From positions 15,435,307-15,499,306 of the forward strand of contig NC_134031.1 of the NCBI RefSeq assembly GCF_964204645.1: 64,000 nt of DNA. Reading direction: 5' to 3'. Origin of the DNA: Tubulanus polymorphus (lineage: Eukaryota; Nemertea; Palaeonemertea; Tubulaniformes; Tubulanidae). The translations under genes and the position numbers were made by a program. The stretch's first letter is position 1. Every line of letters begins with the position of its first letter. A model generated the notes under the pieces. The model saw only the letters and a program-made list of their open reading frames with translations. It had not been told where the DNA came from and made no database searches. Below are positions 22,588 through 34,513 of this stretch, one piece after another.

Positions 22588-22798
22588 CAGTGTCGTTTCA
22601 GATCGAAGGTCGAACGGTCGAGCTCATAAAAAATCAAAATAAATTCTCGCGCACGCTCGAATTTATTTTTATTTTTTACGTTATCACACAGCTAAATGAA
22701 AGGGTTCATCGCACTTTTCAAATATATTACACTAGCTTGAATCTAAATTGATTTTTTATGAGCTCGACCGTTCGACCTTTGATCTGAAACGACACTTA
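22588..22798. repeat. Palindromic hairpin element (GGTCGAACGGTCGAGCTC arms)
   Basis: Arms 22588-22640 and 22748-22796 are near-perfect inverted complements (AGTGTCGTTTCAGATC, then GGTCGAACGGTCGAGCTC). Inside lies a second, smaller hairpin around TCGCGCACGCTCGAA with A/T-rich arms. The same inner hairpin and the AAGGTCGA-type arms occur in the element at 30232-30325 and, truncated, at 35996-36070. Confidence 0.8.
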
Positions 22799-22854
22799 TA
22801 TATATATATACTGATATCATGAGTATACAAACTATAGTATATGCTATTTGAATT

Positions 22855-25800
22855 AGATGTAGTCTGTTAATTCTCAATGGTAGAGCATTTGGTGATAAAA
22901 CCCTTGGTAAATTTACATGTCATCAGCCTTTAGGTAAAAGTGTGGTTGACTACATACTATGTGATATGATATACTTTCACAACTATGTGATTTCCATATA
23001 TCGGAGGAACTCCCTTTTTCTGATCACGCCATGCTACATGTATCTATCAATTTGTTATCACAGTATGATAACACAGTAACCAATGAGGCATCCGGACAAA
23101 ATAATAGCCCAAACCAAACAACATGTCTGAAATTTCGGTGGCGTAAACAACGAGAAGGTGTAGTTGTTGAACAGCTCGAGACTAATGATACTCAACAGAG
23201 ATTATTTGATGTACTAAATGATGTTATCTTGCATGCTGATAGTAATGAGTCAATTAATAAGGCAGTTGACAAGTTCTCTCAATGCCTACAAGAAATAGTG
23301 AATAATGTACATGGCTCTGTCACCTCGTATAGGGTCAATAGAAAAAATAAGTCATCCTGGTATGACGACTCATGTAAAAGAGCCAGAAACCAATTTAGTT
23401 GGGCATCCCGCCGCTTTCGTCTGCATGCATCAAATGTAAATCGTATCCTTTTAAGAGAGGCTCGAATAAACTATAAGACAACTTATAAGTAAAGCGAAAG
23501 AAAATTTTGATAATAATAATTTACAAGATTTGTTAGATACATTAGACAACAATAATCATAGAGATCTGTGGACAAAATTTAAAGGTTCCACACCTGAATG
23601 TAAACTACCTGATTTAAACAGTTTATTTAATCATTTCAAAAACCTCTCCTCTGCAGACAACTCAGTTGAACATGATGCCAATATCGATCAGACTGCCCAT
23701 ATATTGGATAGCCCAATTAGTGCTGAGGAAGTTCAACGTGCAATTAAGAAATTAAAAAGAAATAAGTCATCTGGGATTGATGGATTAAAAGGGGAACTAT
23801 TTATTGTAGCAGGTGAATCGATTTTAAGTCAATTAACTATTCTATTTAATTTGATTTTTGAGAGTGGCATATACCCTGAAAGTTGAAGTATGGGATACAT
23901 AGTACCAGTCCATAAGAAGGGGCCCACTTCTAACGCAAATAACTTTAGAGGTATTACTATATTGTCTGTTTTTGGAAAGTTGTTCTCAACCATACTAAAT
24001 ACAAGATTAACTTCCTGGTGTGAGGCTTTTTCAGTTCTCTCAGAATCGCAAGCAGGTTTTAGACCATCATACAGCACCATAGACCAAAATGTTTGTCCTA
24101 AATTCAGTTATAAATCATTTTATTAGTAAGGGTAACGAAGTCTATGCTGCTTTCATAGATTTTTCTAAAGCTTTTGACTTAGTTGATCGGTCAATTGTGA
24201 TGAACCAACTCCAAAGTAATGGTCTATCCGGTAAAATCCTTAGAATAATACATTCTATGTATAGAACAACGAAATCGTGCGTAAAGCAGTATAACAATTT
24301 CACTGAGTATTTTATATGTAACATTGGAGTATGACAGGGAGAGTGTTTATCCCCACTTCTTTTTAATCTTTTTATCAATGACATGGAAGAACATATTAAA
24401 AGCAATGATTATGATGGAATCGACTTAGGTACATTCAAACTCTTATTATTGCTATATGCTGATGATACGGTTAATATACTCGCCGAGACGCCAGAAGGAC
24501 TTCAATGTGCCCTTGATAATATTTCTAATTACTGTCATGTAATGCATATCGGAATTAATTATGAAAAAACGAAAATTGTCGTCTTTAGAAAAGCAGTCAA
24601 TGTAAGAAACTTTGTTTGGAAGATTGATGGACAAGTAATAGAAAGTGTAAACTGTTTTACTTACTTAGGTATGGATTTCAATTTCAGTGGAAAACATAAT
24701 GTAACTATCAACAGTCTGGCGTCTCGGGGAGTATCAGCATACTATAATTTCAGAAAATACCTTCTGCAGTATCCAAGAGTCACACCCAGGCTAGCCATTA
24801 AATTTTTTAACAGCCTCGTGGTACCTGTCTTAACTTATGGCTGCCAAATATGGGGTTTCAAAGAACATAGAAAACTAGAGAGAATCCCTCTCAAATTTTA
24901 TAAATACCTCCTGGGAGTTAAAAACTCAACACCTGATAATTTTGTATTTAGTGAAATTGGTAAATATCCAATACATATTCAGCAAAGAATGTTAATTGTG
25001 AAATACTGGCTTAATATACTTAAAACTAAACCCGAGTAACTAACTAAGCTGATGTACAATCAAATGTTAGATGATATCATACGTGATCACCGTGTAATTA
25101 ATTGGGCTTCTTTGGTTAGAGATCTATTGAATGGCCTAGGATATGGCCAATTCTGGTTAGACCAGCAAGTTGACAACGAAAAGTGGTTCCTGCACTCAAT
25201 CGAGGTTAGAATGCTTGATCAGTTCAAACAGCAATGGCATACTTTTTTTACAAAACTCATCTAAAGCCAAATACTTTCGTGAATTCAAGAAGGGAGTAAT
25301 CTATGAATCATATTTAGATTTACCTAAGGAGGTACGCACAAGGATTGCAAGGTTTAGATGTTCTAGTCATGATCTGCTAGTCGAAACTGGACGCTGGGCC
25401 AGACCTAAGATACCTTATAATAGTCGTATTTGCAAATGTTGTAATCTGAATGAAATCGAGGACGAGTACCATTTTGCTTTAATATGTCCTGCATACTATG
25501 GTTTAAGACTAAGTTATATATCGAGATCTTACTGGACAGATCCGAACAAAGAAAAATTAATCCACCTAATTTCCAGCAGTGGTAAATTATATAATCTTTC
25601 CACTTTTCTTAGGAAAGCCTTTAATATTCGGCTTCAACTATTAAATGGGTAATCCAACTATGTACAGTGTGACCACATAGATATATGCCATTTATGTCAT
25701 AAATCTATGTGGAAAGGCTTTCAATCGCCTTTGGTATATATTATGTATTCAATGTATTTATATACTTGAGTTATTATTTATTCAATGCATTTATATACTT

Positions 25801-25860
25801 GAATTATTTACCCGCCATACATTATCATGTAATTGTGTCATATCATAAAAAAAATTTATA
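22855..25860 (+). mobile_element. 5'-truncated APE-type LINE relic
   Basis: A non-LTR retrotransposon of the CR1/Jockey/L2 kind. It opens inside the end of an endonuclease (LNGRAFGDKTLG, KSVVDYILCD, then LPFSDHAML, the S-D-H block). A linker follows, then the reverse transcriptase: RNKSSGIDGL near 23760, GYIVPVHKKG near 23890, SQAGFRPSYST near 24050, AFIDFSKAFDLVDR near 24150, QGECLSPLLFNLF near 24335 and LLYADDTVNIL near 24450 (the catalytic YADD). The C-terminal domain carries C-x2-C-x-EIEDEYHF-x3-C near 25430-25490. The frame is broken by stops near 23490, 23884, 24333, 25037 and 25262 and a shift near 24085. It ends in a long (TA)n tract. Inactive. Confidence 0.9.
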
Positions 25861-25878
25861 TTTTTTTGATTTAATAAA

Positions 25879-26094
<216 letters not shown>

Positions 26095-26540
26095 CATACT
26101 TCAAATTAACTATTCATTAATGCTAAATTACACTAGCTTGAATCTAAAATATCTAGAATTAAAAGTTCATTGTTGCTTATAATTCATGGCATTGCACTGC
26201 TCAAATATACCACAAGTCAACAAAAGTTCACAGTTCAAAAATATTCCAGTTCGAATTTTAAGATATTAAAAATAAAAAGTTCATTATTCTTATCAATTCT
26301 AACAATTCATCTTATTCTAAGAGTTTACTTAAAGAATTTATCCCAACGTACTTTGGGACCATTGCGCAGTTCAAACACATTTCAGTCTCATCGCAAATGA
26401 ACAAAATTGGAGAAACATTTGGCTTTGAAATGTTCTTGAACATCCCTAAGTGGGGATTTTTACCTACTTTTAATATTTGGGGATTTTTACCCAGGGGATA
26501 TTTACTTACGGGATTTTTACCTACAACCCTGCAGACAATC

Positions 26541-27000
26541 AACAATTAATAGGTGGATCGAAGATAACGCTGAAGCTGAATTTTGAAGTTGGATTCTGAG
26601 TCTATACATTTTAAATTCTCTGGTAAACTATTCCAAAATTTCGCTCCTTGTATTTTCATGGAAGCATACTTGTAGTTAGATTTCGCAAATTCGATCGATA
26701 GAGCCATGGGTCTGCGACTAGAACGACGATTTTGGGTTTTCCTGAGAATGAAAAAATTTTTGAAAGTGTTCGGTGATAAAAGGTTGATGCTTTGGAAGGC
26801 AGGCGATCCAATTTGAAGTCTGTAAATGTCATCCAGTTTAAGAATGTCTAATTTCCTGAAAATCGGGGATGTGTGTTCAAGCCAATCTGCACGAGTAACT
26901 ATTCGAAGGGCTTTTTTCTGAAGGATGTATAATGGTTGTAAGTTTATTTTACAGGCATTTCCCCAAATAAGATTGAACCAAGTGAGAATTATACATACAT
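26541..27000 (-). pseudogene. LINE C-terminal ORF fragment, copy A
   Basis: The minus strand encodes [58 protein letters not shown] and FWNSLPE, the post-RT region of a LINE. It parallels the fragment at 47613-48008 closely, so both descend from one family. No reverse transcriptase core remains. Confidence 0.75.
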
Positions 27001-27364
27001 ATATACAATCGTTCCATAGTCGGAAGATATTTTGCTGAAATAACCTTGAACTCGCTCACCTCGACGCGAACTATACTCCTCTAAAGTTTAGATGCTTATA
27101 TAGTTCCTGTCGGAGCGAGTTTCATGATCTATAAGCCGCGATCACACGAGCATTTTTGGCCCGGGCCAAATCGTCTGCGCCGTGTTATCGCGGCTATGAT
27201 TTGTGTTCAACTGCAGTTCGCAGAGAGAAACGATTACGCCGCGCATAACCCGGTGGCAGTTCAACTCGAATCTCTCGCTACAAGCGCATATCAGAGAACT
27301 GATTTATACCTTACAATCGTTTGGGGCGTTGTCGAGATATGAAGACTTTAGTTCAGTTCTCTTC

Positions 27365-28597
27365 ATGGATAATTTCACCACTATCGCCACTACAACTCGT
27401 AGAATATACCGCACCACTGTGAAGATACCGGATTATATCATAGCTTTCAGGAGATTTTCTGGCTTCTTTTACGACTACGGCCCAACATTCAAATATCTGT
27501 TCTTGCTTCCGCCGGGAAGCGTGTTTAACTTTCTGACAATTATCTTACTGATAAAGTGTCGCAGATATCAGTCAGTTCGTTACACGTTCCCTTATCTCAT
27601 AACTCTCGCGTTTTCAGATCAACTTGTCGTATTGTTTGAGTTACAAAAATTCCCAAACACCTTGAACAATTTTCTCACGTATTATCTAGGATTTTATCGA
27701 GAATGTGACGTAAGTTACCTGACATTTGCCAAACACAGTAAACTATGTCCATCACTTTACTATTTCTTTTACTATTTCTATTATCTGCCCAGACGATTGT
27801 TTCCTTCGTGTATATTTTCAAAGCTATTCGATTACCAGGCAATAACAGTATCAAACTACATAGTCATTGTGATCGCTATTGAGAGATTTGTTTCCATTCG
27901 GTTTCCTTTCTTTCACATGAAACATTTCACCGTCACTCGGCGTAAAATTGCAATAGGTTTTGTCATCTCCTGGGCGTATATTATGAACTTGGATTTAGTA
28001 ATCACGGGCAGTCGTGTTAATCTCCGCAAAAATCGCAGATACAACGAAACATTTGACAGTTTTGCATGTGATCAGTCAATGAGTCATCCAAATAGATGGT
28101 TTGGTGAATCAATGACAGCATTTAGAACATTCTTTCGAGATATATTTCCTTCTGTTGTAATTATAGTATTATCGGTGTTAACTGCTGTATTACGCAATAA
28201 GAGATCTGAACTGAGAGCGAAGAGAACAGATCGTCATCAATCTTCAGCTAGCAAAACTCTTCTTGTTGTAGTTATTGTGTATGTTTTACTTGTTGTACCA
28301 AATTCCGTAAGTCAATTTATTCGTAATAGTTTGCACTATATCAGAACTTTGTTGTATGTGAATCACGGTATACAGATAAACTCTAGAACGCCTCTATTGA
28401 GTTTCTACACGGAAGGTTTATGGGTTCTGTTGGGCTGGGTATTCGACCCATTTCGACAATTTGTGTTTTGTGTAAATTTTTTCATATACATCGGAACCTT
28501 GAAAGTTTTCAGGACTCAACTTATCAAGTTATTTACTGATTGTTTTTGTTGCGTAAAGCGAAATAGAAAAGAAACAAAAGTCATACGATCTGGATAA
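27365..28597 (+). CDS. Orphan rhodopsin-class GPCR, copy 2
   Basis: Single-exon seven-transmembrane receptor of 410 residues, start at the MDNFTTIATT methionine shared by all copies. Landmarks (close to residue numbers in copies 3 and 4): N55 in TM1, D85 in TM2, Cys149 in TM3 exactly 25 residues before R174 of an ERF (DRY-type) motif, W203 in TM4, Cys235 in loop 2 for the usual disulphide, P262 in TM5, P312 in TM6, and NFFIY in TM7 in place of NPxxY. It has an N-terminal N-F-T sequon and NET in loop 2. The loop between TM2 and TM3 is unusually long (about 50 residues, Tyr/Phe-rich). This copy is the most diverged intact one (SGFFYDYGPTFKY, TGSRVN). The ligand is unknown; it looks peptide-receptor-like. 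ATTAAA lies about 30 bases after the stop. Confidence 0.88.
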   Translation: MDNFTTIATTTRRIYRTTVKIPDYIIAFRRFSGFFYDYGPTFKYLFLLPPGSVFNFLTIILLIKCRRYQSVRYTFPYLITLAFSDQLVVLFELQKFPNTLNNFLTYYLGFYRECDVSYLTFAKHSKLCPSLYYFFYYFYYLPRRLFPSCIFSKLFDYQAITVSNYIVIVIAIERFVSIRFPFFHMKHFTVTRRKIAIGFVISWAYIMNLDLVITGSRVNLRKNRRYNETFDSFACDQSMSHPNRWFGESMTAFRTFFRDIFPSVVIIVLSVLTAVLRNKRSELRAKRTDRHQSSASKTLLVVVIVYVLLVVPNSVSQFIRNSLHYIRTLLYVNHGIQINSRTPLLSFYTEGLWVLLGWVFDPFRQFVFCVNFFIYIGTLKVFRTQLIKLFTDCFCCVKRNRKETKVIRSG

Positions 28598-28659
28598 GTT
28601 TCGAGTTGAAGATGCCTGTTCATTTTTCAATTAAAACAAAAAGAAAACGTATTGCAATT

Positions 28660-29310
28660 TTAATCATTGTACTTAAGACTTGCTATATAGTTCGTAGAAT
28701 TGATATTCCCCTCGTCATTATAGTCATCGGTTTGTTTTGGTCTCTTGTCCAATTTGCAGGAATTAGTATCACTACACGGTAAAAAAACGAACCAGCAAAC
28801 GGCGTCATTTCCAGTCGTGTTGCAAATCCATAGAATACGTTGTGTCGTAGAATACATTGTTTTATACGATCTTTTATTTTGGTCGAAGATAAGAATTCGT
28901 GTAATGGCTTTTTCCAGTTCGTCCAATCCGCTGAGGGTTTTACAAATCATGATGGGCAGTTTTAATGTTCACCAAAGGGCACAATATTCACAAAACGTGC
29001 TACTTTTTCCCACTGTTAGCGCTGAAAAGTGCTTTCTTCAGCTGTGACAGTCTCAAACCACGTCGTTGCTTCTTTTTATGGCACGCGTCTCTGTATTATT
29101 GGGTTCCGTGTGGAAATGTGACGTCACGCAGTACACATTACCTACCAAGCGCGACTGTTTCGATCCTCGCGCAGGCTCAACGTTTGGTGAGCTTTCATTT
29201 GGTTTCAATATCTGGTACTCTGATCAGAAAACACCAAAACTGAATATAAAATATGAAAATGACGTATATATGCAGTCGCGTACGTCTCGGGTGCAGAGTA
29301 GCAGATAGGT
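28660..29310 (+). other. Receptor 3' flank with broken open frame (unit 1)
   Basis: After the receptor, sequence shared by all units begins with an acceptor-like TCTTGTCCAATTTGCAG. An open frame follows in unit 2 (34514-35077) but is interrupted here by TGA at 29045-29047, where unit 2 has TTA. An opposite-strand frame (28660-28950) overlaps it. Neither resembles a known protein; I regard both as non-coding or relic. Confidence 0.45.
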
Positions 29311-29522
29311 CGACCAGTGAGTTATTCGTAGGGACATTTCGCACCAGACTCACCCCTTGGCTAAAGAGGAGGCCTGCCTTTTCGACGATGGCAATTATAT
29401 ATAATCTATGAACACATTTTCTTTTGCTTAAATATCTTTATTTATTTTGTATCGTGTAATAAAAGAATGCACAGGTTCCATCGTATAATAACTGTAGGGT
29501 CCCAGATCAGTTGAATATAGAT

Positions 29523-29557
29523 AACAAACAAACAAACAAACAAACAAACAAACAAAC
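29523..29557. repeat. (CAAA)n microsatellite, unit 1
   Basis: About eight CAAA units. The corresponding tracts at 35292-35322 and 41186-41208 are progressively shorter, so copy number has drifted since the duplication. Confidence 0.9.
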
Positions 29558-29861
29558 GGCGAAACCAATGTTATTATATTCATAGAACATCACGTTTATG
29601 AAAATCAAAACATCACCATAGACATCGTTACGGCGACGAAAATTACACCATTTATTTATTCATTTATTTATTCATCGTAATCATTTAATAGATAACGTAG
29701 TATCATTACCATCTATGTTGTTATTATAATGGTTAGATCATTAAATGGTGCGCGAAAAAAATATTGTATCGTTTACTCCTACGTAAATTCAGTGCGAAAA
29801 AACTGCAATATCAACCAATCAGCGTATACACGTAACTTCTACTCAGTATGAAAATAAAAAA

Positions 29862-30610
29862 TCTATCCGGTAAATATGTTCTGAATTTATATTTATTACC
29901 TTTTAATCCTTCTTATTCCAAGTGAATAATTAATTTATCTCCATATTTGTTAGTAACTGAATCAATATTTGTAATTAAATATTTCTTATGAATTGTTAGT
30001 TCATTTAACTTCTTAAATTTATAATCTACAGATTTAGCATTTGTGATATCTTTTATTCTATCTAGAAATGATTTGTTGTTCTCACTGTGTACTTGTTTAC
30101 TCCCCATTTTAATAACATATTTTTTATTAAAATTGATCTTAGAAGTTATTCATTTATAAATGTTATTCATTTATATGTTATTCATATATATATGAATATT
30201 TAAGTAAATGGGAATATGTTGTTCTATATCAGAGGTCGAAAGGTTGAGTGAGTAAAAAATAAAAATAAATTCGAGCGTGCGAGAATTTATTTTTATTTTT
30301 TACGAGCTCGACCTTTCGACCTTTGGTATAATGATAATGTTTTATTTACGAATTAAATTACAATATAAAGTAGTAGGAATTAGTACAAAATATTGTAAAA
30401 TAGGACGTTGGACAACAGGTGAATTTAGAATAAACTTATTACCTGAGAGGCCCAGTCGCCCACACACTCACATTCACGCCCCATTCATACATACAAGTTA
30501 CAGAAGTTATAGAACAACATATTCCCATTTTCTACCGTCAAGCCGAGAAAGTCAATACTTGGAAAGGTTTGATGAATTCATAAATCGGCTAGCTCCAAGT
30601 TTTCTAAAAT
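29862..30610. mobile_element. Small element: divergent ORFs around a hairpin (unit 1)
   Basis: Two short frames point away from a palindrome at 30232-30325. The minus frame (30107 down to 29913) starts MGSKQVHSENN and has LNELTIHKKYLITNID followed by a T-N-K-Y-G-D-K strand pattern, reminiscent of small OB-fold-like proteins; here it ends early at a TAA just after LIIHLE. The plus frame covers roughly 30335-30612 (WTTGEFRINLLPERP...SFLK). A 22-bp inverted pair at 30206-30227 and 30509-30530 (ATGGGAATATGTTGTTCTAT type) encloses the hairpin. The third duplication unit stops where this element starts. I do not recognise the family; viral or transposon origin is a guess. Confidence 0.5.
30232..30325. 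repeat. Hairpin palindrome (AAAGGTCGAAAGGTCGAGCT arms)
   Basis: Arms beginning AGGTCGAAAGGTTGAG and ending CTCGACCTTTCGACCTTTGG fold onto each other through an A/T-rich stem to TCGAGCGTGCGAGAA at the tip. The inner part matches the hairpin at 22.6-22.8 kb. In unit 2 the right arm is deleted at about 36070. Confidence 0.8.
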
Positions 30611-30689
30611 AGTTTTTTTGACAAACGATAGCCATTTTGTTGATATATTATTTCTAAAAGTACTTGACACATTTTGCCAGATATAGTGT

Positions 30690-32760
30690 GTGGTTGAAGA
30701 ATTAGTACTCCCAAATTTCTGATCCAAATATCATCGTTGGTACAACCATCGCATCGAACAACTGGAATGCAATGTCTAAGTCTAACGATTGTTCCTCAAG
30801 GGGGGGGGGGCATACTGTATTCACTTCGTCGTCCGTCCGTCTGTCCGCAGTGGTTTCCGTGCCCTAGCAGCTAAACCCTCGACAGATTTTCTTCAAATTC
30901 GACAGTTGTGTTGTACTATATGAGGTTGGTAAATGATTAGATTTTGGTTTCTGTGCATCTAAGGTCAAGGTCGCAGGAAGCCATTTCTGGGCTCTAACTC
31001 ATAAACGGTTTAAGATAACTAACTGAAATTCTATGGATGAGTTGTCCTAGGGACCGTGGGTACCTGATTAGATTTTGGGTCCTGTAGGGCCAAGTTCAAG
31101 GTAGCAGGAAGCCATTTTGTGAATTTCATTTGCGGGTTCTTACTCATAAACGGTATAAGATAAATTTGTGAAATTTGATGGATGGGTTACCCTAGAGACC
31201 GTGAGTGACTGATTAGATTTCGGTTCCTGTAGGTCAAAGGTCGAGGTCTCACCTGATGTGGGGGCACCAGTCGTCTTCAGCGACATTCTAGTGTAATACA
31301 AAGAAAAGGCTTTTCTTAGCATTCTCACATGCACTTTTTCTACATTTGGTGAACAAGCCATTATGATTGAAAATAACCCCAAGGTACCCAAAATCTGTAA
31401 CCCCTTCAATGTGGTAACCGTCTATGAAAAAGTTAGGCTAACGCCGTGCCCTTCTTTTTTTCAAACACCATTGCTTTTGTCTTTTCGATATTGATAAATA
31501 ATTTCCATAGCTTGCAGTATTTTGAAGCAAAGTTAAGCAAATGCTGCAGGTTATCGGCACTATCAACCAGTAAAATAGTGTCGTCAGCGTACAATAGGAC
31601 TAGTAACTTCAGCCACATATTGGCGATGCCATCTACTACTAAATTAATACTTTGGCACCCATCTAGATACAAATTACCTTCGAAATCATTGATATACATT
31701 GAGGTAATCTGGAGATAAATGTTCACCTTGACATAGTCCAGTGTTACTGTCAAAGTACTATGGAGTTAGCCCATTGGCCTTTACTGCTGACTTGATATGA
31801 GAATATATGTTGTTAATCACTTTGAGTACATTACCGGTTACACCGTTGAAATTAACTTAAGCCATAGTGCTCTTCTCCATATTGTATCGAAGGCCTTTGC
31901 ATAGTCAATGAAGGCGCAATACAGCTACTTATTATGACTGAGAAAGTAACCAATAACATCTTTTAAATTGAAAAGGTGGTCACTTATACTATGTTTTTTC
32001 CTGAAACCTGCTTGGTTTTTATTAAGTAAATTATCGTTTTCTAAAAAGTCGTTTAGCCTGCTATTTAAGAGAGAAGTAAAAAAAATGTCCCATACAACTT
32101 AAGGGGGCTATCCCTCTATAATTGTTTGGATCTTCTTATTGTAATTATGTAGACGATTTCAATATTTATTGATAAAATTAAATTCATAAAATTCCCATTT
32201 ATCGTTAAGGAATATTTCCAGACTCAAGAACCTATTGAAAATAATTGTTAAAACAGGAATTAGTTTCTCTTCTGCAACTTTGAAAAATGTATTTCAAATT
32301 TCATGAGCACCGCTGTTTTAGAGTAATGTCCAGATTTCTTACACCATTTGATATATCGTTGGGATTAATTACTCGGTTTAATGCTTCGTTGAAAAGATGT
32401 TCAGTAAATTCGTCTGCAACTAATATATCTATGTTTTCGTTAATATCAGACGTATTGTCATTCTTATGACCAAAAAGATTAAAGAGATCATTTAAAGATG
32501 CCTTACATTCAGTATTTTTTTTCTCTTAAAAAACTTCCAGTTCTCCCTAGGATTGTTATTTCTTAGAAGTCTAAGTGATTTATTACGTAGTTTATTTAAA
32601 TCTCCTTTTCTTCGATTCAACGCTCGTTTATGTCGTGTGGAAGCAGCATTAAGGTTACTCCAATTTTAAAGGGACTTATCAAATCTATAGCACCTTTTAG
32701 CTCTTCGAAAAAACCCTGTCTTTCTTTCACATCTTTGTCGTATTAAACTAGTTTTTTTAT
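30690..32760 (-). mobile_element. Minus-strand LINE relic in unit 1, with nested insertion
   Basis: Read right to left: linker-like frames near 32460-32290, NKNQAGFRKKHSISDHLFNL near 32010, YCAFIDYAKAFDTIWRRALW near 31900, LLVLLYADDTILLVDSADNL at about 31640-31560 (catalytic YADD), GVTDFGYLGVIFNHNG near 31380, then a ~460-bp foreign insert (30797-31260), then a stub of the next RT segment. Many stops and shifts; inactive. It is a different LINE family from the one at 22.9 kb. Confidence 0.8.
30797..31260. repeat. Poly-G-bordered repeat nested in the LINE (unit 1)
   Basis: Begins with a run of G and CATACTG, then CGTCGTCCGTCCGTCTGTCC. Quasi-tandem units of roughly 120 bp follow, with blocks ACTCATAAACGGT, GATTAGATTT-GGTTCCTGT and GCAGGAAGCCATTT. 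It splits the LINE reverse transcriptase, so it inserted after the LINE and before the segment was duplicated (the copy in unit 2 is at 36678-37150). Confidence 0.7.
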
Positions 32761-33101
32761 CTTTATCCTGGTCGGAATTTTTGCTGAAATAACTTCGAAA
32801 TATTCATTCATAATCATGAATGATGTATTTCTATACGTATGTATATGTTTATAGATGATTATATAGTTCGTATTCTCGCTCTCTCCGATGCGAACTACAT
32901 AATCATCTAAAGTATAGATGACGAGCGAGTTTCATGATCTATAATTTGTGTTCTACTGCAGTTTGCAGAGAGAAATGATCACGCCGCGCATAACCCGGCG
33001 GCAGTCTCAACCCGAATCTCTCGCTACGCATATCAGAGAACTGATTTATACCTTACAATCGTTTGGGGCGTTGTCGAGATACGAAGACTTCAGTTCTCTT
33101 C

Positions 33102-34331
33102 ATGGATAATTTAACCACTATCGCCACTACAACTCGTAGAATATACCGCACCACTGTGAAGACACCGGATTATATCATAGCTTTCAGGAGATTTTCTCGC
33201 TTCTTTTACCACCATAGCACAACATTCAAATATCTGTTCTTGCTTCCGCCGGGAAGCGTGTTTAACTTTCTGACAATTATCTTACTGATAAAGTGTCGCA
33301 GATATCAGGCAGTTCGTTACACGTTCCCTTATCTCATAACTCTCGCGTTTTCAGATCAACTTGTCGTATTGTTTGAGTTACAAAAATTCCCAATCACCTT
33401 GAAAAATTTCCTTACGTATTATCTAGGATTTTATAGAAAATGTGACGTAAGTTACCTGACGTTCGCCAAACACAGTAAACTATGTCCATCACTTTACTAT
33501 TTCTTCTACTATTTCTATTATCTGCCCAGACGATTGTTTCCTTCGTGTATATTTTCAAACCTATTCGATTACCAGGCAATAACAGTATCAAACTACATAG
33601 TCATTGTGATCGCTATTGAGAGATTTGTGTCTGTTCGGTTTCCTTTCTTTCACATGAAACATTTCACCGTCACTCGGCGTAAAATTGCAATAGGTTTTGT
33701 CATCTCCTGGGCGTATATTATGAACTTGGATTTAGTAATCACGCGCAGTCGTGTTAATCTCCGCAAAAATCGCAGATACAACGAAACATTTGACAGTTTT
33801 GCATGTGATCAGTCAATTGCTTATCCAAATAGATGGTTTGGCGAATCAATGAAAGCATTTAGAACATTCTTTCGAGATATATTTCCTTCTGTTGTGATTA
33901 TAATATCATCGGTGTTAACTGCTGTATTACGTAATAAGAGATCTGAGCTGAGAGCGAAGAGAACAGATCGTCATCAATCTTCAGCTAGCAAAACTCTTCT
34001 TGTTGTAGTTATTGTGTATGTTTTACTTGTTGTACCAAATTCCGTATGTCAATTTATTCGTAATAGTTTGCACTATATCAGAAATTTGTTGTATGTGAAT
34101 CACGATATACAGATAAACTCTAGAACGCCTCTATTGAGTTTCTACACGCAGGGTTTATGGGTTCAGTTGGGCTGGGTATTCGACACATTTCGACAATTTG
34201 TGTTTTGTGTAAATTTTTTCATATACATCGGAACATTGAAAGTTTTCAGGACTCAACTTATCAAATTATTTACTGATTGTTTTTGTTGCGGAAAGCGCAA
34301 TAGAAAAGAAACAAAAGTCATACGATCATGA
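33102..34331 (+). CDS. Orphan rhodopsin-class GPCR, copy 3
   Basis: Intact single-exon receptor, 409 residues, start MDNLTTIATT. All class A landmarks are present: N55, D85, Cys149/ERF 173-175, W203, Cys235, P262, P312 and the N371-Y375 NFFIY motif with Phe at the usual proline. It differs from copy 4 at only a handful of residues (for example RRYQAV against RGYQSV, FVSVRF against FVSIRF, MKAFR against MTAFR, IISSVL against IILSVL). The C-tail is short and Cys/Lys-rich (TDCFCCGKRNRKETK), with possible palmitoylation cysteines. The near identity suggests a very recent duplicate or gene conversion. ATTAAA follows the stop by about 35 bases. Confidence 0.9.
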   Translation: MDNLTTIATTTRRIYRTTVKTPDYIIAFRRFSRFFYHHSTTFKYLFLLPPGSVFNFLTIILLIKCRRYQAVRYTFPYLITLAFSDQLVVLFELQKFPITLKNFLTYYLGFYRKCDVSYLTFAKHSKLCPSLYYFFYYFYYLPRRLFPSCIFSNLFDYQAITVSNYIVIVIAIERFVSVRFPFFHMKHFTVTRRKIAIGFVISWAYIMNLDLVITRSRVNLRKNRRYNETFDSFACDQSIAYPNRWFGESMKAFRTFFRDIFPSVVIIISSVLTAVLRNKRSELRAKRTDRHQSSASKTLLVVVIVYVLLVVPNSVCQFIRNSLHYIRNLLYVNHDIQINSRTPLLSFYTQGLWVQLGWVFDTFRQFVFCVNFFIYIGTLKVFRTQLIKLFTDCFCCGKRNRKETKVIRS

Positions 34332-34513
34332 TAAGTTTCGAGTTGAAGATGCCTGTTCATTTTTCAATTAAAACAAAAAGAAAACGTATTGCAATTTTAA
34401 TCATCGTAAAATGTAGCTTTATATCCAGTTAAGCTACTCTTGGAAGACTCGCTATATAGTTCGTAGAATTGATATTCCCCTCGTCATTATAGTCATCAGT
34501 TTGTTTTGGTCTC

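Larger units (their letters stand above)
27032..32780 (+). repeat. Tandem segmental duplication, unit 1
   Basis: First of three head-to-tail units, each starting at TTGCTGAAATAAC. It contains an intact GPCR, its 3' flank, a (CAAA)n repeat, the divergent-ORF/hairpin element and a minus-strand LINE relic. Its upstream flank is more diverged than in units 2 and 3. It lacks about 150 bp of LINE sequence present near 36445-36595 in unit 2. Confidence 0.9.

Noticed and set aside
30797-31260. Possible CRISPR-like or regular repeat array
   Set aside because: Units of about 120 bp are diverged and contiguous without spacers, in a eukaryotic LINE context; it is a dispersed repeat.
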